The translations under genes and the position numbers were made by a program. Under the pieces are notes generated by a model. It searched no databases and was not told the DNA's origin. It worked only from the letters and a program-made list of their open reading frames with translations. From Bin87 sp963666415 (lineage in GTDB: Bacteria; Chloroflexota; Dehalococcoidia; Lucifugimonadales; UBA3495), in NCBI GenBank assembly GCA_963666415.2, contig CAXXPD010000003.1, positions 2,914,001 to 2,978,000 on the forward strand: a stretch of 64,000 nucleotides of DNA, written 5' to 3'. Below, one piece after another: positions 28,201 through 37,059 of this stretch (positions are counted from its first letter, which is position 1; each line of letters opens with the position of its first letter).

Positions 28201-28248
28201 TGCCGCGGTGCGCCGGCCATGAAGGCCGGTGGCGTCGCGGCTTTTTGC
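28201..28248 (+). terminator. Terminator-like hairpin in front of the recombinase array
   Basis: GCCGCG ... GCCGGCC, loop ATGAA, GGCCGGT ... CGCGGC, TTTTTG. The right half with its T-run recurs at about 29625-29648, again just before a recombinase frame (29702), though without the left arm there. It may act as a leader attenuator for each module. The rest of 27922-28200 holds a second GC hairpin (28029-28057) and no gene. Confidence 0.6.
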
Positions 28249-28280
28249 TTGGAACAGGAACGCCAAAAAAGGGGAAACCG

Positions 28281-28643
28281 ATGAATGAAACGAAAAGGGC
28301 TTCGACCTACCTGCGTAGCAGGGCGGGCTATGACGTCGAAGCTGAGATTTCTTTTGACGCGCAAGAGATGGTTTGCTCGGAGCTCGCTCAGGAGGTTGGC
28401 TGCATGGAACCGGAGTTCGTTTACCGAGAGCGCGGAAGTGGGTCAGGTCTGGACAGGCCCGAGTTCGAACGCTTGATGCAGGCGGCGAGGGACGGCCAGA
28501 TGGAGTGCGTAGTCGTGTACGACCTAAGCAGCTTGTCCAAGGACCCGTCCGAAGTGATGAAGATCCTACGAGAGTGGAACCGGCTGGGAGTTGGGTTCCT
28601 GATTGTGGGGTCCGATCAACCGGAAGGTGACGAAGGAGGATGA
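28281..28643 (+). CDS. Catalytically dead serine-recombinase N-terminal domain
   Basis: 120 residues from an ATG preceded by GGGGAAACC. It aligns with the resolvase catalytic domain: RASTYLRSRAG at the place of the usual YxRVS, then SFDAQEMVCSELAQEVG, YRERGSGSGLDRPEFERLMQ and VVYDLSSLSKDPSEV where active enzymes have a DRLSR-type motif. The nucleophilic Ser position is Arg and the active-site Asp-Arg is Ser-Ser, so it cannot do strand exchange by the known mechanism. It ends at a natural-looking stop without the DNA-binding part. A regulatory or dominant-negative partner, or a relic. Confidence 0.7.
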   Translation: MNETKRASTYLRSRAGYDVEAEISFDAQEMVCSELAQEVGCMEPEFVYRERGSGSGLDRPEFERLMQAARDGQMECVVVYDLSSLSKDPSEVMKILREWNRLGVGFLIVGSDQPEGDEGG

Positions 28644-28736
28644 ATTGGCCACGGTGCGTCAGCCGGGCGGCTGGTGCACCGCGGGATGTTGTTGAGCAAG
28701 AGAAACCGAGTGCAGAACGCAAGGAGGTGTCCGTTG

Positions 28737-28973
28737 ATGATTCCTGAAAACCTCTTTGAGGAGGTCCAAAAGCGCCTACAGGCCCGGCGGGCTGTGACCG
28801 ACGAAGGCGGTCGTGACCGAGCGCGGATAGGTTCCGTGAGATGCGCCGGTTGTGGGTCCTGGTTGGTGGTAGTCAGAGCTGCCTCCGGCCTCCGTTACTA
28901 CCGGTGCAGAGAATCGATGAAGGGCAATGTCCGCGACGCGGCCTGCAGAGCTGTGGTGCGTGTGCCGGACTAG
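28737..28973 (+). CDS. Stand-alone serine-recombinase zinc ribbon
   Basis: 78 residues from an ATG with AAGGAGGTG seven bases upstream, an excellent ribosome binding site. It begins MIPENLFEEVQKRLQARRA, the segment that precedes the zinc ribbon in large serine recombinases. Then come VRCAGCGSWL, a Tyr-rich strand (LRYYRCRES) and DAAC, which give four Cys ligands. The coiled coil that normally follows is absent. Together with 28281-28643 it looks like a recombinase divided into separately translated domains. Confidence 0.7.
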   Translation: MIPENLFEEVQKRLQARRAVTDEGGRDRARIGSVRCAGCGSWLVVVRAASGLRYYRCRESMKGNVRDAACRAVVRVPD

Positions 28974-29015
28974 GAGTTCGTCCTTTCACCAATATTGTCA
29001 TCCATGGAGGAAATT

Positions 29016-29588
29016 ATGCAATCCAAGAAATCCGACACGTCAAGCGAGTTGGCGACGGATCGCCACACGGCGGTCTATACCCGCTCGAGTGCCGCCCAGG
29101 GAGCAGAGACCGCGCAGGAACCGCAGCGTGTGGCCTGCGTGCGGCAGGCGGCCGAGGACGGGGTACCACCGGTCAATTCTGCTTACGTCTACCAAGAGCA
29201 GTGGTCTGGTGCTGATCTCGACCGTCCCCTGCTGGGTGAGCTTCGTCAGGCTGTGGAGGCCGGCAAGGTCGGGGTGGTTTACGTCTACTCGCCGGACCGC
29301 CTGTCCCGTAATCCTCGCCATCTGATGTCGCTGCGTAAGGAGTTTGCGTCGGCCGGTGCCGTCCTCCGCTTTGTGCGCGGCTTTTCCGACGACACCCCCA
29401 AGGGTCGTCTGCCCAACGGGACTGGTACCGGCATTTATGGATATACACACGACAAGGTGGACAACGTCCCGACCGCAGATGAGCAGGAGGTTAGCGTCGT
29501 CCGCCTAGTGTTCGAGTTGTGCTTGAAGGGGTGGACTTGCCGCCGCATTGCGGTTCATTTGAACAAAATGGACATGCTGACCAAATGA
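29016..29588 (+). CDS. Serine recombinase, internally deleted and C-terminally short
   Basis: 190 residues from an ATG with GGAGGAAATT upstream. The catalytic domain is largely intact: AVYTRSSAAQ with the Ser in place, and YSPDRLSRNPRHLM. After GFSDDTPKGRL the long linker helix that usually follows (including the QAExER motif) is missing; the sequence jumps to GTGTGIYGYTHDK of the recombinase domain and stops after WTCRRIAVHLNK. No zinc ribbon. It could bind Ser-active-site partners but not act alone as a normal large serine recombinase. Confidence 0.7.
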   Translation: MQSKKSDTSSELATDRHTAVYTRSSAAQGAETAQEPQRVACVRQAAEDGVPPVNSAYVYQEQWSGADLDRPLLGELRQAVEAGKVGVVYVYSPDRLSRNPRHLMSLRKEFASAGAVLRFVRGFSDDTPKGRLPNGTGTGIYGYTHDKVDNVPTADEQEVSVVRLVFELCLKGWTCRRIAVHLNKMDMLTK

Positions 29589-29701
29589 AGTAGGAGCTGG
29601 GACGTCCAGACCATCCAGCGGATTCGGTGGTGTCGCGGCTTTTTGGTTGACGCCCCTCACAACTTTCGGGTCACTGGCAAATCTCATCTACGGAGGAAAT
29701 C

Positions 29702-29917
29702 ATGAAATTCAAAACCCCCAGTTTCGTCGCCAAGGCGAACCGTAATCCGGCGACGGGTCGCCATATGCTGGTCTACTCCCGTGTGAGCAGCGCTGGCCAG
29801 CAGGAGAAGGATGTACCGGAACGAACGCGAGGTCACCAACCGTGTGGAACCCTGATTAGGTTGGTGGCCTTGGTAAAGAAATCTTTGCATGGGAAAAGGA
29901 GGAAACAAGATGGCTAA
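29702..29917 (+). pseudogene. Serine-recombinase N-terminal stub
   Basis: ATG with GGAGGAAAT upstream. It reads HMLVYSRVSSAGQQEKDVPE, the start of a resolvase fold with the catalytic Ser, and then departs into unrelated sequence and stops. It shares its leader and start context with 29016, so it is probably a truncated duplicate. Confidence 0.6.
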
Positions 29918-30071
29918 GAATCCGTCGAGCTTGCCCAAGCCCGAAGTTAAAAGAACGGAACCGCGGGAGATTGGAGCCTCGTCCGCGGCACCACGACCAG
30001 CCGAGCAGTCACTCGAGGAGGTCGTTTCGGATGATAGCGGGGCCTCAGTAGAGTCCCAGGAAGTGGTGTAA
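29910..30071 (+). CDS. Small acidic/Ser-rich protein disrupted by IS256
   Basis: ATG at 29910 after AAAAGGAGGAAACAAG. The product MAKNPSSLPKPEVKRTEPRE and following residues are hydrophilic and probably disordered. IS256 enters at 30047, so the last codons come from the element. Without the IS256 the frame would end 25 codons later. No family recognised. Confidence 0.45.
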   Translation: MAKNPSSLPKPEVKRTEPREIGASSAAPRPAEQSLEEVVSDDSGASVESQEVV

Positions 30072-31426
30072 GAGTTAGGCGGTTGGCAAAACGCTGACCA
30101 CCGCGTCATCCTTGATCGGAAATGCCAAACCCAACCAAGGAGAACGACGGTGGTCAAGCAAAGAATGGATCTTTTGGAATTATTACGCAAGCGTGGTATG
30201 GACGGAGACGTGGACTTTCTGCGGGAAGCACTGCGGGTCCTGGTGGACGGCATCATGGACGCCGAGGTTTCCGCCCAGATCGGCGCCCAGCACGGCGAAC
30301 GCAGCCCGGAGCGGGTCACCTACCGCAATGGGTATCGCAACCGCACCTGGGATACCCGGGTCGGCACCATGGAGTTGCACATTCCCAAGCTGCGGGAAGG
30401 CAGCTACTTCCCCAGCCTGCTGGAACCGCGGCGGCGCAGCGAGAAAGCCCTGCTGGCCGTCATCCAGCAAGCCTATGTAGAAGGCGTGTCCACTCGGCGG
30501 GTGGACGATCTGATCAAGGCCCTGGGTTGCGACGGCATCTCCAGCAGCCAGGTGTCGCGCATCTGCGAGCAACTGGACGAAGTGGTGGAGAGTTTCCTGG
30601 GTCGGCCCCTGGACGGTGGTCCCTACCCCTACGTGTGGCTGAACGGCCTGACCCAGAAGGTTCGGGAGGGCGGTCGCATCGTCAACGTCTGCGTGGTGGT
30701 GGCGACGGGGGTCAATGCCGACGGGCAGCGTGAGATCCTGGGTATGGACGTGGGCGCCAGCGAGGACGGCGCCTTCTGGCTGGCCTTCCTGCGGTCGCTG
30801 ACCGCTCGGGGCCTCAGCGGGGTGGAGCTGGTAACCTCCGATGCCCACCAGGGGCTGAAGAACGCCATCGCCGCGGTGTTCACTGGGGCCAGCTGGCAGC
30901 GCTGCCGCACCCACTTCATGGCCAACCTGCTCACCCGAGTGCCCAAGCGCGCCCAACCTGGCCTGGCCACCCAGGACATTCTCGCATGGTCCGCACCATC
31001 TACCAGCAACTGTCTCCCGCCGAGGTCCACGGCCAATTGGACCGAGTGGTGGAACAACTCCGGGAGCCCTTTGCCCAGGTGGCCGAGCTGCTGGCGGACG
31101 CCGCGCCGGACATCCTGGCCTTCACGGCCTTCCCAGTGGCCCACTGGCAGAAGCTGTGGTCCAACAACCCGCAGGAACGGCTGAACCGGGAGATAAGGCG
31201 CCGGACTGACGTGGTGGGCATTTTCCCCAACCGGCTATCGGCGCGGCGCCTGGTGGGCGCGGTGCTGGCCGAGCAACACGACGAATGGGCCGAAGCCCGC
31301 CGCTACCTCACCATCCCCAACGCCGCCGGCAACGAGGCACTGCCGACGCCCAATATGCTGGACGCAGCGGCCTGATCAACATCAAAAGGGATGACGCGCT
31401 TTTACACTACTTGACGGGACACTACC
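30047..31426 (+). mobile_element. IS256-family element, copy 1 (1,380 bp)
   Basis: Ends AGTAGAGTCCCAGGAAGTGG and (reverse) GGTAGTGTCCCGTCAAGTAG; flanks GGGGCCTC (30039-30046) and GCGGCCTC (31427-31434), one mismatch in eight. It is 14 bp longer than copy 3, which equals the insertion in its transposase. Confidence 0.88.
30150..31375 (+). pseudogene. IS256-family (Mutator-type) transposase, frameshifted
   Basis: The frame from 30150 matches the 403-residue intact copies (VKQRMDLLELLRKRG ... TSDAHQGLKNAIAAVFTGAS). A 14-bp insertion at about 30972-30985 (CAGGACATTCTCGC) then shifts it. The remainder (ATMVRTIYQQLSP to the end) lies in the next frame from 30986. Non-functional by itself. Confidence 0.85.
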
Positions 31427-31491
31427 GCGGCCTCGGAGGTTGTTGGCAATCGGCGGCAGAACCTGGCGGCATTTGGCCTGAGGAGAGGTCG

Positions 31492-31698
31492 TTGGACTTG
31501 GACGGTTCGCTAGTTGAGGGCTGGGTGGCTGGTTTGCCCGTCGTGGACGGAGTGGCGGACAGCGGGTGGAAGGAGTGCAAAGGCGGCCGGGTGAGGTTGG
31601 TGGTCCAAGTGAAGGACTGTCCCGAGCAGCGGGAGTGGGTACGTATGACCGCGTTCAGTGGTTCCCATGCGAATGAGGTGCTTGGACAGGCTGCGTGA
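31492..31698 (+). CDS. Small hypothetical protein, 68 aa
   Basis: A TTG at 31492-31494 with AGGAGAGG six bases upstream starts a 68-codon frame: DLDGSLVEGWVAGLPVVDG, then VRLVVQVKDCPEQREWVRMT. Beta-rich, no recognised family. It lies between the IS256 element and the recombinase. Confidence 0.4.
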   Translation: MDLDGSLVEGWVAGLPVVDGVADSGWKECKGGRVRLVVQVKDCPEQREWVRMTAFSGSHANEVLGQAA

Positions 31699-31787
31699 CA
31701 CCACATTTTTCAAGGCCGCCGGGTGGTGCACATGGTGCGCGATCCGGCGGCGTGAGAATCCGTTTTTGGGACGGAGGAGGTCTTCGA

Positions 31788-32207
31788 GTGAACAAGGAAG
31801 CTAAGAGAGCAAATATCTATCTGCTGGCCAGCGCCGCGGAACTCGACATTGCGGCTCGTTCGCTGGACGCTCAGGAGGCTGCTTGCCTGACGGCCTCTCA
31901 GTACTTGGGCTACGAGGTCGGAGTGGGCCACATCTATCGGGACGTGTGTGTTGGGCTGGAGCGGAGGTGCCTTGGCTTGGATGTGCGCCGTAGGGTGGCC
32001 GTGGCGGCGAATTCGATTTTGTCGTCGCGCACTCGACTGACTGCTCGCGGCCCGGTGGTCTTGCTGGAGATGAGGCGAGCAGGCGTGCCCGTTTCGTCGG
32101 TTGAAACCAGTGGTGAGGTCAGAAAGTTGCGGAGCATATTGGAACTGTTTGTGTCGGGATTGAATGTCTCGGACGGAAATCAAGACGGAAATCAAGGAGG
32201 ATTAAAA
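31788..32207 (+). CDS. Degenerate resolvase-like N-terminal extension, fused in frame to the recombinase
   Basis: GTG at 31788 with GGAGGAGG ten bases upstream. NKEAKRANIYLLASAAELDI followed by SLDAQEAACLTASQYLGYEV parallels the dead domain at 28281 (NETKRASTYLRSRAG ... SFDAQEMVCSELAQEVG). The catalytic Ser and DRLSR motifs are again lost, and the rest is poorly conserved. There is no stop before the next recombinase start at 32208, which has its own AAGGAGG. Translation could therefore give both a long fusion and the recombinase alone. Confidence 0.55.
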
Positions 32208-33742
32208 ATGCCGCAAGGACAGTTGAGGGCGAAGATCTACGTTCGCGTGAGCACCATGGCACAGGGCGAGGGCACGTCTTTGGACACCCAGGAGAGCGGG
32301 TGCGTGAAGCTGGCGCAGGAGCATGGCTACACGGTGTTCTCCGAGGACGTGATGCGCGAGATTGCCTCGGGGGCGGACATCAACCGGCTTCAGCTGAGTA
32401 AGCTGCGTCGGATGGTTGCCGCGAGCGAGGTGGACGCGTTGTTCGTGTACACGGCGGACCGCTTGGCGAGGAACCCGTTGGACTTGTTGAACCTGCTGCA
32501 GGAGTTCGGGGACGCCGGAGTGGTGGTCCGCTTCGTGGAGGGTGCGTCCGGTGATTCAAAAGAAATGCGGTTGATCCAGTTCGTGACGGGGTTCTCGGCG
32601 GACCAGGAGCGGGCAAAGATCAGGGAACGTACGACTCGAGGGAAGGAAGCGTTGGCAAGAGCAGGGATCATGCCGTCGGGAGATGGCCCGGGGTTGTACG
32701 GGTACTACTACGATCCGAAGTTGCGGAGACGGGTGGTGATCGATGCGGAGGCAGTGGTGGTGGTTAGTGCATTCCAAAAGTTCGCGGACGGCTTGAGTTT
32801 GTACCGGATCGTTGGTGAGTTGAACGAGAAACGGATCCCTGCCAAGAGGGGTGGAAAATGGTATCCCACCACGCTGCGAAGCATGCTGCAGAACTCTTCC
32901 TATATTGGAGAGGATTATTGGGGAAAGAAGCGGATGGTTCGCGTGGGGAGTGGAAAGCCGAAGCCGGTACGTGTTCCGAAAGAGGATTGGATTGAGATAC
33001 GTGACTTCACGCCCCCCTTGGTGTCGAAGGCTCTGTTTCTGAAGGTCCAAGAAAGGCTGGAGGACGTGCAGGCGCGTGTTCAGGGGAGAAACACGGGAGA
33101 GTATTTGCTGACAAGCTATGCCAAGTGTGGGTGGTGCGGAAGTGCGATTACGGGGAAAACCCAAAGCGGAGGTCACCGGTACTACCTATGCCACGCCTCG
33201 GCACGCAGGTATCGCGGTGATCCGCGCATGTGTACTGCCAAGCACGTCCGAGCGGATTGGTTGGAGGGGTTGGTCTGGGATCTGGTGGTTGAGGCGATCC
33301 GGGATCCGAGCAAGATAATCGCGGATCTGAAGCTCAACGTTCGAACTGGCGAAGGGGACTTGGGCGAGGAGATGGGAAGGCTGCGGCGTGAGGTCTCGAA
33401 GTGCGAGAGCGAGGAGTTCCGCCTGTTGGAGCTGTACCGCCGTGGGACGGTTCGTTTGGAGCTGTTGGAGTCTCAGATGGCTAAGTTGAACGCGCTGCGT
33501 GAAGACCTCTTGGAACAGTTGGGTGTCCTGGAGGAACAGCAGCGGCTGGTGGAAGACGTCGCCACGGCGGATGTCCGTATACGGGAATACTGCGAGCGGT
33601 TGTCGGAAAGCCTGGACGAGATGGACTTCGATGGTAAAAGAGCTACGATGTCGGCTTTCGGCGTGAAGGTGGTGGCCGTGAAGGGCGACGCGATGGTGAC
33701 GGCGGAACTTGATCCCGGTTTTGTGCCAAACAAGGATTCATC
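32208..33742 (+). CDS. Large serine recombinase, C-terminus joined to IS debris
   Basis: Site-specific recombinase of the large serine family, as used by phages and integrative elements. Residues 5-150 form the catalytic domain (YVRVSTMAQGEG with nucleophile Ser; YTADRLARNP). The QERAKIRERTTRGKEALA linker follows, then the recombinase domain (about 165-275), a zinc ribbon CGWCGS ... CHAS ... CTAKH (about 305-345), and a long coiled coil (GRLRREVSKCESEEFRLLEL). ATG at 32208-32210 with AAGGAGGATTAAAA upstream. At about 33743 the sequence passes into an IS4/IS701 fragment and stays open to 34559. All catalytic parts are intact; only the extreme C-terminus may be altered. It is the best integrase candidate for the accessory block. 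Confidence 0.85.
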
Positions 33743-34574
33743 CTGGTCTGCCTGCGCCGGTGGCTGCCGGACCGGGACCTGGTGGTGGTGGCCGATGGCG
33801 GCTACGCCAAGCGCGAGTTCCTGCGGCATTGCCAGAGTATGTCAAAGCCCGTTGTCGTCGTCACCAAACTGCGCAAGGACGCGTCCCGGTACCAGCCCGC
33901 GCCACCGCGGCGGCCCGGCCAGATCGGGCGGCCCCGGGGTGGTCGGCGCGCGATTGCCCCGTCCCACGGCGGTGCTGGACGATCCCGCTACACAATGGAT
34001 TCCCTACCGCGCCACCGGTTCCGACGGCAGTACCGCCATGGTCGAGCTCGCTTCGGGCGTGGCGCTGTGGTACCACGGCGGGCCGCCGCGCCTTCCCATA
34101 CGTTGGGTCGTCATCAGATACCTGGAGGAGCGCCGCGGGCCCTATGCTTTGCTATGCACCGACACCGAGGCGGAACCCCTGCGGATACTGCAGTGGTATC
34201 TGCTGCGCTGGCAGGCCGAGGTGACCTTTGAGGAGCTGCGGGCTCACCTGGGCATGGAAACCCAGCGCCAGTGGTCGGAACGAGCCATCGCCCGAACCAC
34301 CCCCGCGCTCTTTGGCCTGTTCAGCGTGGTGACGCTGGCAGCGGATATCCTGATCGAACAGCGTGGCGGCATGGCGCCGCGCACCGCGGCGTGGTGTGAC
34401 AAAACCAGCCCTTCCTTCGCCGACGCCATCGCCCTGGTCAGACGACACCTCTGGGTGCAGCAGGGAACTTTTATGCCGTCCGAGCGCGAGCACGAATCGA
34501 TAAAAATCCCGCGCCTCTTGTACCACAGGATGCTCGACACGCTAGCCTACGCCGCTTGATTGTACAAAGCCGAG
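33743..34574 (+). pseudogene. IS4/IS701-like transposase, C-terminal half (inverted piece, element P)
   Basis: From CTGGTCTGCC onward the plus strand matches the second half of the transposase at 37075-38439, including its end HRMLDTLAYAA at about 34559 and the terminal repeat to 34574. A frameshift lies within the first 200 bases. Its missing N-terminal half is at 36425-37050 on the other strand. Both halves are cut at the same point, CAGATGCTG/GTCTGCC. Confidence 0.85.
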
Positions 34575-34666
34575 CCGCTGACCCTGATATACGGAAAGTC
34601 CCGTCCGCTCTGTACCACCGACTCATAGATTCGCTTGCCTACGCGGCTTAAAAAGCGTAAAGCCCA
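34575..34666 (+). pseudogene. Displaced C-terminus and end of the type 2 IS4/IS701-like element
   Basis: After the 9-base duplication CCGCTGACC the sequence encodes PDIRKVPSALYHRLIDSLAY and a TAA. This is the end of the transposase at 38492-39805, followed by its terminal repeat AAAAAGCGTAAAGCCCA up to 34666. It shows that elements P and Q had inserted in that transposase before the inversion. Confidence 0.8.
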
Positions 34667-35104
34667 GGTTGGAAGCTGGACGAATACCGGCAGAATCCGG
34701 TGGTGCTGTGGGCGCACGATTACCGCCAGCCGGCCATTGGGCTTACCGAGGCCATCTGGAACAACGGCCGGGCTCTGCTGGCGCGCATGCACTTCGCTCC
34801 CACCGGATTCGCCAAAGAGGTGGAAGGGTTGTACCGGCAGGGCTACCAGCGCGGCGTGTCGGTGGGATTCCGTCCGGTGCGCTTCGAGGAGCGTCGGGAT
34901 TTACGCAGTGGCGCATTTCTCGGCATCCAGTTCCTGGAGCACGAGTTGCTGGGGATTAGCGCCGTACCCGTGCCGGCCAACAGTCAAGCCTTGCTGAAGG
35001 TCGGCCATCGTGAGGTCAGCAGCCACGAAGCGGAGGTCGGCACTGCGGGGGCGGTGGTGTCGCTGTTGCGCCAGTGGCGCGGGGCCGTCCTGGCGGCGCG
35101 GTAG
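34667..35104 (+). pseudogene. HK97-type prohead protease, C-terminal part
   Basis: After the GGTTGG duplication the frame reads KLDEYRQNPVVLWAHDYRQP with the catalytic His. GVSVGFRPV follows with the catalytic Ser, then GIQFLEHELLGISAVPVPAN, typical of phage capsid-maturation proteases. The N-terminal 103 codons are at 39886-40194 on the opposite strand. Joined at GGTTGG, the protease is 246 residues, a normal length. It precedes the capsid gene by 67 bases. Confidence 0.85.
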
Positions 35105-35171
35105 CACCGGAATTCATACTGGTTGAGTCACGGGAAAATTACAATCCATACGTGCAAGAAGTTGCAAATTA

Positions 35172-36424
35172 ATGACGCTTTCTACCTGGGAATTGGAAAC
35201 CATCAAGAACGAGGTTGCGGAAGTGCGGGAGTTCTACCGGCAGCGGCTGGACGCCGACATTCCGCCCCTGCAAGAGGAGATGAGCCGCCTGAAGCGCGCC
35301 GTTGGCGATATCGTCGAAGGGCAGCGGGAGTCGGATCGGCAGGCGCTGCTGGCCCGTTACGGCGGCGGAGCCGGCAGCACGGGAAGGGTCCGGGTGCCCT
35401 TCGGCAAATACCGGGGTATGGATGAGCTCGACCTGGCCTGTGTTAGCAGCGTCTTACGAGCTCAGCAACGTGAGCCGGGCGATGCGAGTATCGGGGCGCT
35501 GGAGGACTGGCAAGCCAACCTGAAGGCGGCCATGGACAGCACCACGACCAGTCGCGGCGACGAGCTGGTCGCCACCGGGGAAGCCAGCGCGCTGTGGGCC
35601 GATGTGAATCTGGAAACCCACGTGGCCGCGTTGTTCCCTCGGGTGGATATGCCCACCAACCCCTTTCAGATTCCGCTGCAGCTGGGCGACGTGTCCTGGT
35701 ATCCCGGCACCGAGAACATGGCCGCAACCGAAACCGCGCTGACCACCGCACGGCAAACGCTGACGGCTTACGAGCTGGTTGCCGAAGTGCCCTGGTCGTT
35801 GACCCTGGAAGAGGATGCGGTGATTGCCATGGCCGCCGAAGTGCGCAGTACACTGGCGCGCAACGCCGTGGAGGTGATCTACGACGTGCTGCTGAACGCC
35901 GACACCACCGCCGTCAACAACATCAACGCCGATGGCGCAACCATCTCCGCATCGGAAGCCGGCAAGGGCCACTGGCTGTTGGGTTTCGACGGTCTGCTGC
36001 ATCTGCCCCTGGTGGGCAACGCGACGCAGGGTAACAGCCACGGCGCCGATCCGGACGCCGCCATGTACAACGAGGTGCGCGGCATGCTGGGCAAATATGG
36101 CGTCCGTCCCTCGGAGCTGGCCTACGTCACCGACGTGAGCACCTACATCAAGTCGTTGGGCATCGATGAGTTTCGGACGCTGGACAAGCTGGGGCCGCAG
36201 GCAACCATCCTGAGCGGACAGCTGGCGCAGGTTGACGGCATTCCGGTCATTGTCGCCGAGGAGATGGCCAAGTCAGACGATGACGGCAAGGTCACGTCCG
36301 GAGCAACGAACACCAAGGGTCGACTGCTGCTGGTCAACCGCTCGCAGTGGCGGCTGGGTTTCCGGCGTGAGCTGATGATCGAAACGACCCGGGATATTCA
36401 GAAGCGGCAGAACATCATGGTGGT
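35172..36424 (+). CDS. HK97-fold major capsid protein, C-terminally clipped
   Basis: About 418 residues. An N-terminal coiled coil (ELETIKNEVAEVREFYRQRL, the delta/scaffold domain) is followed by the capsid fold. This includes ALWADVNLETHVAALFPRVD, a P-domain helix LTLEEDAVIAMAAEVRSTLA, and GKLLLVNRSQWRLGFRREL near the end. The last native codons are QNIMVVS; ICWA and the stop come from the IS fragment at 36425. Only the final strand appears lost. With the protease this is all that remains of the prophage head module here; no terminase or portal is visible. Confidence 0.8.
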
Positions 36425-37050
36425 CAGCATCTGCTGGGCGTAGTCGGTGACCGTCTGGTGCCGGCGACCTTTGCGCCGGTCGTAGCGGGCCGACACCACC
36501 AGCGCGGTCAAAAACGGTAGCGCCCAGTGTCGACCCGCCCACCCGATACGCGTCAGCAACATCAGGCTCACCCATTGCAATCCGGGGGTCATCACCACCT
36601 GGTCGTCCTTGGACCGCACCGGATCCCGATACCGCCCCTTGGCCGCAATCTTCCGGCCCCAGCGTCGTTCCACCGTCTCGTCAATGCCGAACACCAACGG
36701 CTCGGTGGATGAACCAAGGCGCCCGGCCACCAGCAGCAACAGCACCCGGCTCAGTTGCAGCGGCGACCATCGGGCACGGTTGAGCACGTGGTGATAGATG
36801 GCGAAGTCGCCGTGCTGCCCAATCCCCAGGATGTTGAGGGCGGAGGACACGGTGCGTTTGCCGGGAGACAGGATCGCTCCCATGGCCAGGAGTTGGGCTT
36901 TGCGCCAGGTCCTGGGGTCAAACAGGTGCTCAAAGGGCAGCAGCAGGGTTACTATGACTGCGGGCAGGGTAGGCATACTCGACCTCTTGTGGTGATTTGG
37001 TCGAGCTTACCCTGTTCTTATAATTTATCTAGCTTTTGTACAAAGTCGAG
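36425..37050 (-). pseudogene. IS4/IS701-like transposase, N-terminal half (element P)
   Basis: First 180 or so codons of the transposase (FGIDETVERRWGRKI with the first Asp) from the ATG at 36976, plus the terminal repeat up to 37050. It ends at CAGATGCTG, where the capsid gene begins on the other strand. Confidence 0.85.
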
Positions 37051-37059
37051 GGTCAGCGG

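Noticed and set aside
31695..34559. A single 954-codon protein joining recombinase and transposase
   Set aside because: The second half is an IS4/IS701 fragment entered by inversion, partly out of its own frame; the fusion is accidental.
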